From the NCBI RefSeq assembly GCF_905163445.1, contig NC_053191.1:11470001-11534000 (forward strand): 64,000 nt of DNA, written 5' to 3'. This stretch comes from Pararge aegeria. Lineage: Eukaryota; Arthropoda; Insecta; Lepidoptera; Nymphalidae. Positions 56,480 through 64,000 of this stretch are shown here, in pieces; positions within the stretch are counted from its first letter, which is position 1; the number at the start of each line of letters is the position of its first letter. The position numbers were made by a program, and so were the translations under genes. Below the pieces are notes generated by a model, which saw nothing but the letters and a program-made list of their open reading frames with translations, was not told where the DNA came from and made no database searches.

Positions 56480-56740
56480 AAGAGTTTAGCAACGACACAT
56501 AGCTCAACGAGTCGCGAAGCTGAAGTGGTAACGGACAGGAAACTGAGCTCGGAGAACCGATGGACCTTGGGGTTTATAGCACTGTTAAACACAGCGTTGG
56601 TCGACTCCCAATGTGGTGGACAGAAGTCATCAAGCGTGTCGCTGGGAGCCGCTGGAAACAAGCGGCACTTTTGGAACTCCCTCAAAAAGATCTAAGTCCA
56701 GCAGGGGACGTCAATCGGTCAAATATGATGATGATGTTGG
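56480..56740 (+). pseudogene. LINE fragment, C-terminal RT tail
   Basis: Plus-strand translation includes VKHSVGRLPMWWTEVIKRVA and GSRWKQAALLELPQKDLSPA, ending in a (GATGAT) run typical of this family's 3' end. Upstream part contains in-frame damage. Confidence 0.75.
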
Positions 56741-56869
56741 TTGCCAAACTCAGCACTATGCAGTTCCTTGACAATAATGCTATTTGCTACAACTCATTTA
56801 CGAGAGAACTGACAACCGCGCCTCAGGCCACGCTATTCAGCGTTACAATTGTTAAACCATTTTCCTGAT

Positions 56870-59250
56870 GCAATTCATTACAGTCGAAATGTAAACAAGA
56901 AATTACGTTTTTAACGAACTACAACCCAAACACTAACATCAAGCTGTTACATCTCTTGCACGGTTTTGTACTGATATTTATATTATTCTAAACAATTAAC
57001 TAAACAGTATCTGGTTAACATCACTAAATGTTTGAAGAGGTAAGATTTAATTTCGATCTATGCTGAAAATACATGGCATACATTAAACAGTGGATACGGG
57101 ATTCAATCAAGGCATATTACATGCTTACTGAAATACCTATAGGTAAATTCTTCTGAAAATAAAACACTTAGCTGGGAGTAGTAAAAGTCAAATACGAGTA
57201 TGTTACATTTTCTCACTGCAAACAAGTAATAAAAATAAATTTTAAAAACCTGTGTTGCAATTTTGAGACGTCGTTCATGGATGAATTTATACAAATAAAA
57301 AAGCTGAAGAGTTTGTTTGTTTGAACTCACAAATCAATGGAACTACTAGTCGAATTTAAATTTTAAAGAATCTTTTTAAAGAATCTCATGATTCGATGGA
57401 CCATTTTTCGAGTAAGGCTTATGTTGAAATGACTAAATAACTTTTTGAAATTGCTCCCTTAGAAAGTCCAAGTTTTTAAGTTATATCGATTAAAATTCAT
57501 ATTTAGGATGGCAATTAAAAGGGCAAAATATCTTCATATTTCAGGCTATTTTATTTTATACCACCCATAAGTTTCGATCAACAGGCGATGCGTCCTGTTG
57601 AACTATCAACAATAAACTAGATATTTTTTTGATATTTTTAACTTTTTTTAACATATTATAGACATAAACCTATTGTCACCGAACTCACGTCTGTAAACAG
57701 AAACAAGCCAATCAGATTCTAGGTTTCTGCTATAACTGCTGTCAAACCTCTTTGAAATCACCATTTTAAGGTAGAATAAGATTATTATCCCCGTCCCAAG
57801 TAACTCATCTCACAGCTACGCCTCAATTCTCCTTAAAATACATGCTGCGATTGTAAAAAATAATATTAAGGTTATATAAAACCGTCATCTTGTACAAATT
57901 GGCATAAATATATGTGATATAACAATGGCCAAACCTAAAAACCAAAGGAAGAAAAAGATAGTACAATCGTTTTTTTTCACATCGTCTGTGTTCACAAGTT
58001 AAAGAAAACGTAACATCGACAAAAATACCAAAAAATAGTATCAATTGTTATTTGTAGGTAAGTCAAGTTGTAAAAGTCAAGGAATGACTGTCAACATGAG
58101 CATAGGTAAAAGTAATTAATGCAAATAATGTGATAACCATATCGAATGACTTTCGTCACGAGCCCGGTAGGCGAAAATATGTAATTCAATGGACATAATG
58201 GCAACTATAACGACTTGATCACAAGGACGTACTCGTACCTATAGAGAGGTTTGACTTTCATTCCCACGATAACAAATCTCGAATAGTGGCCAACGACAGG
58301 AGTTTGTTTCTCCAAAACCAAGACTAACCATCTTTAATAACCTACTGCAAAGTTTGAAACTTTGCGATTTAACAACAATAATTAAAATTAATAGAAGCGT
58401 ATCGTCAAAGCTTTCATTTCTAGAAAAACCACAAAACTTACCGTCCGACAACAGAATTTTGTAACGGACTTGACGTCAGCCAGCAGTTCGACCCAAAGCA
58501 AGCTTAGCATATCGTCACTACTATTATTTAATCTGTAGTTGGTACCCAGCTCTGCCAATACACATGCATAAATACATTATTTAGGAATACCCGGGAGCAT
58601 CAGATAACCAGACGTACGCTTTGTTTATGTAAAATTAAAAAACATAATTGATTGCTGAACCTGTCAGTTTTAATTCGGATTTAATTTCCACAAAAAAATC
58701 TACATTGCGAAGATTTTACGAAATTCATTTGATACGTTTTTTTTTCTGACCCCATAATTAACAGCGAAAACATACAATGATTGTTTCATTGTTCAATCGG
58801 GGCAATTATGTCTGTGAATTCTGGATAAACAAACCGACAGAATATATACAGACATAATGCACAAAAAATTGAATGTTATTTTATCGGAACATCGCTTCAG
58901 GTTTCACATAGGAGTTAACTGTGGTGTCGGACCTGTAATAATTTACCAGTAAATTTCTAATAGTAAAATATTATGTTCTACCGGTTAAAAGATTGAAAGA
59001 TTACGCAGGAACCACCGAAATGATGCATAGTTACGAAACTTAACCGGTTTATGCCACGATATGAAAAAATCACTGAACGTGATGCATTGCTCCGACAAAC
59101 TGGTAATTATCTGTGAGTTAAGCTAAATCGAGATCGATAGAAACGGGTTCTATATTTGATCAGTTAAATAAGTTCAAAACCGAAACTCAAACGATGATCA
59201 GGGTTTTAAGAAAACCCGGTTTTAAAACAAAAACTATCGTGTGTTGTCTA
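56870..59250. other. no gene recognised
   Basis: AT-rich; incidental minus-strand frames (57103, 57823, 58239) have no domain signals. Confidence 0.4.
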
Positions 59251-59254
59251 CTTC

Positions 59255-59480
59255 TGCCGAGCTGGTTACCACCCTACCGGCAAAGACGTGCCACTAAGCC
59301 ATTTGGGGATTCGGTCGATGTCGCATGGCAACCGATTAGGGGCAAAGGCCTTCACTCTCACAGGGAGGGTTTTAGAGCTGAGACTATGCTTTTCCAAAGC
59401 GGGTTCCCGGGGATCGAACCCAGGGCCTCGTGATCCTCTGTTGAACATGGTAACCACTCGCCCGTGTGGCGACCTGAGTC
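59255..59480. mobile_element. SINE composite: family C fragment (+) and tRNA-like head (-)
   Basis: GGTTACCACCCTACCGGCAA (59268-59287, family C body, plus), then an antisense tRNA-like block with GGGATCGAACCCAGGGCC (59408-59427). Open frames on both strands here are chance products of this repeat. Confidence 0.55.
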
Positions 59481-59509
59481 CTTTCCTATTCGTGGCATTG
59501 AACACACGC

Positions 59510-62500
59510 AGCTATACACGTAACATGACCAAAGTAAAACATCACAACAATGTCCTTTAATGATTTTTTTTTATAAGACACCAAAATTATTTTCTGCTTT
59601 GCCTGCCTTGCCATATCCGTCATATCACATTTGACATGATACAGCTGGAAATTACGAGGCAAAAGTCAAATAAAAAAAAAATAACTAACTTCTAAAAAAT
59701 AATAATTAATTTAGCACAAAACATAAGAATACCGGAGGATTATAAAAGAATATATAATATTATGAATTCGTAGCTGAGTTTTGAATACAGAAATATACAA
59801 ACAGTAGAGATATGTAGAGTTTGTTCAAGCACGATTTATTCCAAACTTACCGCTTTCATTATAATCCATTATATTATTTAAACGGGAAATTCAATTCTGA
59901 ACACCCTTATCTGTAAACTTTTCATCACTGACCACAAAGCTTTACGTTATATAAAGCTTTATTTATTTCCAAGTAGATGATATTTATTTACATTAAATAT
60001 CTATAGTTCTGAGCACTTATTGAAAGATAAAGTAAATGTTCAAATATAATAAGGAATGCAGATTGTTGGTGTGTAAAACTGCACACAATCTTTTAGATCG
60101 CCGACATATCACTGAAATTGGTCTACAATTGCAGTCTCATAAAGACTAACGCGTAAATTTATGACAACTTCGTATAGAGTTATGAAGAAATTGTATTTAG
60201 ATTTACGAATAAAATACAAGCAGATTTTCGCAATTATATACTATATATTACAACACCTAGCTTAAAAGCTGCGCGCGCGCCGACTAACTCTGACTATCGT
60301 TTGGATCAATGATTATAATATTAACAGAGGTGGCAGGTAGTAATAGAAGATGTCATTTCGTGGTTTTTTATAATCTGCGATAACCATCCAAATCTACATT
60401 GTGCAATTTATAATTTCATCAATTTGTATCTACCACACCGCAGATATTAAGAATTACACGTAATTTACGCACATTTCTTCGGAAACCGGAACATCCTAAG
60501 GAGATGATGACTTGACAATTTTCATTTATTTATTATTGCTAAGAATCCATTGCTTTAATTGGATCAAAATAATACTGCTCTAAACGATAGTAGTAAATCC
60601 AACTAGACGACGAGGTATTCAAATACTTTGTGTATGTACTTAATACCTCGTTCGTATGTACTTAGTTAGCTGAGGCCTGAATCTAACTATTTTTTCGTCT
60701 GTGCCAAAGCAATGGGTACAATTTAGATTTGTTGCAATGGTGTATCTGAGTTATTATGCATACTCTATGATAGAAGCATCTAATAATAGTTCGCGTGCGA
60801 CGCTAACCGTTCCCGTATCAGTTTTAGTTTTTATTGTACGCTCCGAGTATTTTTGGAGAACTCTGTAAAATTCACCAACTGGCACAGGATGACTAGATTT
60901 TACTATCGTCCGTTGCCTACTTTTGAGACCAATCCTTGAAGGTTAAAAACACGGCTTGGCTGGGAGTACCTAATTGAAAAAAACAAAAATTCTCAATTAA
61001 AATAGGAATTGCAAATCAATGCTTTTTTATAGTTATAAATGACGGAGCAAGGAGCTGAATTACACTGTACATTAATTACCTAGCCCAGAAACGATGCGAC
61101 ACCTACAAAATATTCAATTTCCACAAACAATAAAATAAAGGAATAAAAAAAATACGTTTAAATATTCCGTTTTACAAAGTTGATAAAAGTTGTTGCTTAA
61201 TTCGTAATCCGGTATTTCCCGATTATATCTGAGTTATTAATGTGCTACCTGAATTTATTGTGTTTTATAGGGCTACCAACTCTAAATTTCAACCTTTCCT
61301 GGTGTTTGTCTTGTCAATATAATATTTCTCCTTTTTCTTTAATTTCTACCTGCATAGGTATTTTCGAAATCTTCATAAATGTTATGATAGGCATGTGGAA
61401 AACATGAAGTACCTACTACCGTTTTCCCACGTTTTCTTCCGCGTACAACTTCTGACAATAATTTAAAGTCCTGCCATACAAACTCTCATTCTATTACCCA
61501 CCGCGTCGTTCACTTTCTCGCTGCTCAACCATCCATCTTAACCATCCTCAAGAATAATTGGACTATTAAATACAATAAAGTTTTTTCAAAATAGACCGGC
61601 AGTTCCAGAGATTAGCGCTTTCAACATACAAAAAACAAACTCTATAGCTTATATAATTCGCATAACATATGTTACTTAATTTTAATGTTTAGACAGCCCT
61701 ATTGCGGATGAAACCCGAATTTTTTGAAACAGTCGTACAATAATCGCATATAATTTGTACCTATCTGTAGCAGGAAAATCTTGAGCTTTATTATCGAGTT
61801 ACAGGGGATAATAATAAATATTGATATTGATTACATTAATAAATTGGGTAACTTTGCTTTTCAGTTAATTCAGTTTAACTTTGACAGTTAACCATAATAA
61901 GATTTTATTGGCTTATCTTTCCTATACGTGCACAGTCAATAAAGAGTTTTTCTTTCAATACTTGAATACTTCTATTTTTCGAATTCGTCTCGTTCAGCGC
62001 CAACATTATTGACAATATTCAGAATATCGTCATAATATCGGCGTGTATAGGCAAAACCTTTTGAGCTCTTTGGGAAAACCGTGTGTTACCGTTAACCGTG
62101 AGTTAAATATTGGCATATATGTCTTGCTTGCGACTACGCATGCGTTTTTAAAAGTATTAAAAAAATCTTGCTGGAATGGTCTATCTCCAAGATGCGAGCC
62201 ATAGGTATCCATGCAGAAATTCGTCAAGATTGGTTTTGCAGCTAATCCGTCTTAAGAAAACCTTTCTATAACTATGCGAAAACGGTACCCTTAAATTCCG
62301 GTATACAAAGGATTCTATGTCCGTCTCCAGGACGCAAGCACACATGCCAAGTTAGATAAGTACGTAAGATCCGTCAAGGTTGAGCCAACAAAAATAACAA
62401 ACCAACAAGTAAACAGACATACTGACAATATTGATATACGCAGATGACCGTCCCGGAGACCTATTACGGTTTCACCTTAGATATTTTTCAACCCCCATCA

Positions 62501-63695
62501 CTAATTACTGCTAATAATCGAGATTATATGATTTTATTATGAGATTATATAATATTATTATATAACATCACCATAAAATAGTTGATTGCACGTTGCAAGC
62601 AACTGAAGTCAGTAAATGGATGATTGTCCAACAATGGAGGTTTGAAGGAGAATTTGATGTAGGGCCGACGTACCTACCTTTTATCCTGTATCACTAATAA
62701 CGAATACTTTATTCAAACTGGTTTACATATGACAGACTTATTGTATAAAATCGGCAAAACTATGTATTCCCTTTCCCGATCAATTATATTTACGGGATCT
62801 TGGGAATTTGATGTTTTTCTAGGACTAAAAGTGGCTTATGCTCTTTCCGTCCTTTCAACTATCTATCTATATGTGTATCTATATCTGCACCAAATATCTA
62901 GCCAACTGGTTGCTTAGCTAGGGTGTACTCATGTTCGGCTTAATGATCTTGAGGTAATTTGGCACAGAGACAGCTTGTTCTCTAGAGACGGACACCGAAT
63001 ACTTTTTATACCTACCGGGATAATACCCGAGTAGTGGGATTTTAAATAATATCTTTGTTAGGTAGGTACAATAAGATAGCCAGTTTCAGCGAGATAACAC
63101 TATAAAACCAAATTAATTACGCGATCGAAGACATGGGCTAAAGCTTCATTTTAAACAATGTAACTCGAATTTTAATATTGATAATTGATGTTATATATAT
63201 TTGGTCAAGTTACGTTCTTTATTAGCAATAACCACTTTGAATTTGGTAGGCCAGTATTAAAATAATTATAAAACTTAAAAACCGACCGCACAGTGCATCT
63301 TTCTGCAAAATTTGGGATAAACATTATATATGCTACGGTTGGACGATTATTTGTCTATATTAAACAACTCCGAACCAAATGTTTTACTCGTTCGCTGCTC
63401 AGAATTCAGATATGCATCGCTGGCATGATCTTTAAAATTCATATAGAATTTTACTACATTGTCTTTTATTCTTCATAATTTATGTTAACTCGTAAATACG
63501 ATAGTGATGCAAAATTCAAGCATATTATTGACTCTAATATTGACTATTTCTAATATTTCCTTTTTCTTCAGATACAACTGAGATTGAAATTAGAATAATA
63601 TAAGCTTCATTAGTTGATAGTGTGTATCTAAAATACAAGAACGATTTACTGGCAACACCGTAGCTTCCATAAATTTGTCATATCACCAATTGTCA
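59510..63695. other. 4.2 kb AT-rich, no gene recognised
   Basis: Apart from the repeat at 62030, only chance frames. A short alternating GCGCGCGCGC tract is at 60272-60281. Confidence 0.4.
62030..62450. repeat. interspersed repeat, two related halves
   Basis: GGTCTATCTCCAAGATGCGA and ATTCGTCAAGATTGGTTTTG in the first half; TCCGTCTCCAGGACGCAAGC and GATCCGTCAAGGTTGAGCCA in the second. Noncoding. Confidence 0.45.
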
Positions 63696-63699
63696 AACC

Positions 63700-63770
63700 A
63701 TTTCGTTTGACTTTTCTTTCGCTAAAGTCCGTTTACGGCACCACACGTTTCGTGTCTTTACGACTTAAAA
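63700..63770 (+). promoter_or_regulatory. possible transcription start and noncoding first exon
   Basis: GACTTTTCTTTCGC resembles a 5' TOP-type pyrimidine start. A stretch relatively rich in GC leads to AAAA|GTAAGTTA at 63770, a good donor. A gene continuing beyond the window would be needed. No coding sequence is visible. Confidence 0.2.
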
Positions 63771-64000
63771 GTAAGTTATTTTTTACTTCAAATATTAAGT
63801 ATAATCGATAAATAATGATATCCTAAATCAGTTTCAAGCAGCTTTATTCAATATAAACTTGAGTATTCTAAGATTAAGTTGGATTCATGTAAAGTGCGCG
63901 CGAAGTGAATTCCAGTGTAAAATGTTTGCCCTTTTTTACTATTAGTTATTACACGTGTAAGTTTTAAATGCGTTTAATAACAGCAATGTAATTGCGCATT

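Noticed and set aside
56239..56685. 148-codon minus-strand open frame
   Set aside because: Antisense to a LINE C-terminal remnant that reads on the plus strand; no domain of its own.

Overview
The window is AT-rich eukaryotic nuclear DNA. It is packed with decayed retroelements, tRNA-derived SINEs, MITE-like elements and microsatellites. The SINE and LINE-tail families look like those of moths and butterflies (Lepidoptera); that attribution rests on recalled repeat consensus motifs, not on a search. Nothing bacterial (operons, CRISPR, rRNA) was seen, and no free-standing tRNA gene was found.

The one gene I could rebuild completely is on the minus strand at 31379..42970. Ten short coding exons join in frame with canonical GT/AG borders and encode a 396-residue two-pore-domain potassium (K2P) channel of the TWIK/TWiK type. 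It has TM1, a first pore with TIGYG, a second pore with SIGFGD, TM4 ending FNLMQ, and a short basic tail. No exon encodes more than 62 residues, so ORF scanning alone would miss most of it. Its introns hold SINE, MITE-like and LINE-derived debris.

Left of the gene (1..31.4 kb) no intact gene is visible. This part holds a 103-bp triple tandem repeat (4.2 kb), a MITE (7.9 kb), degraded LINE reverse-transcriptase fragments (11-12, 13.8-14.3 and 28.7 kb), many SINEs, an element with 29-bp inverted repeats and a hammerhead-ribozyme-like core (19.1-19.3 kb), and a diverged 230-bp duplication (26.8 and 27.3 kb).

Right of the gene (43..64 kb) lie two SINE copies, a well-delimited 1,407-bp hAT transposon remnant with an 8-bp target duplication and CAAGAC-rich ends (45.1-46.5 kb), a possible split unknown gene or pseudogene (47.9-48.6 kb, minus), two LINE 3' ends (49.8-50.3 and 51.2-52.1 kb), a SINE split by a GC-rich insertion (53.5-54.1 kb), and a long AT-rich stretch. 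The last 300 bases may hold a first exon of a gene continuing past the window, on weak evidence.
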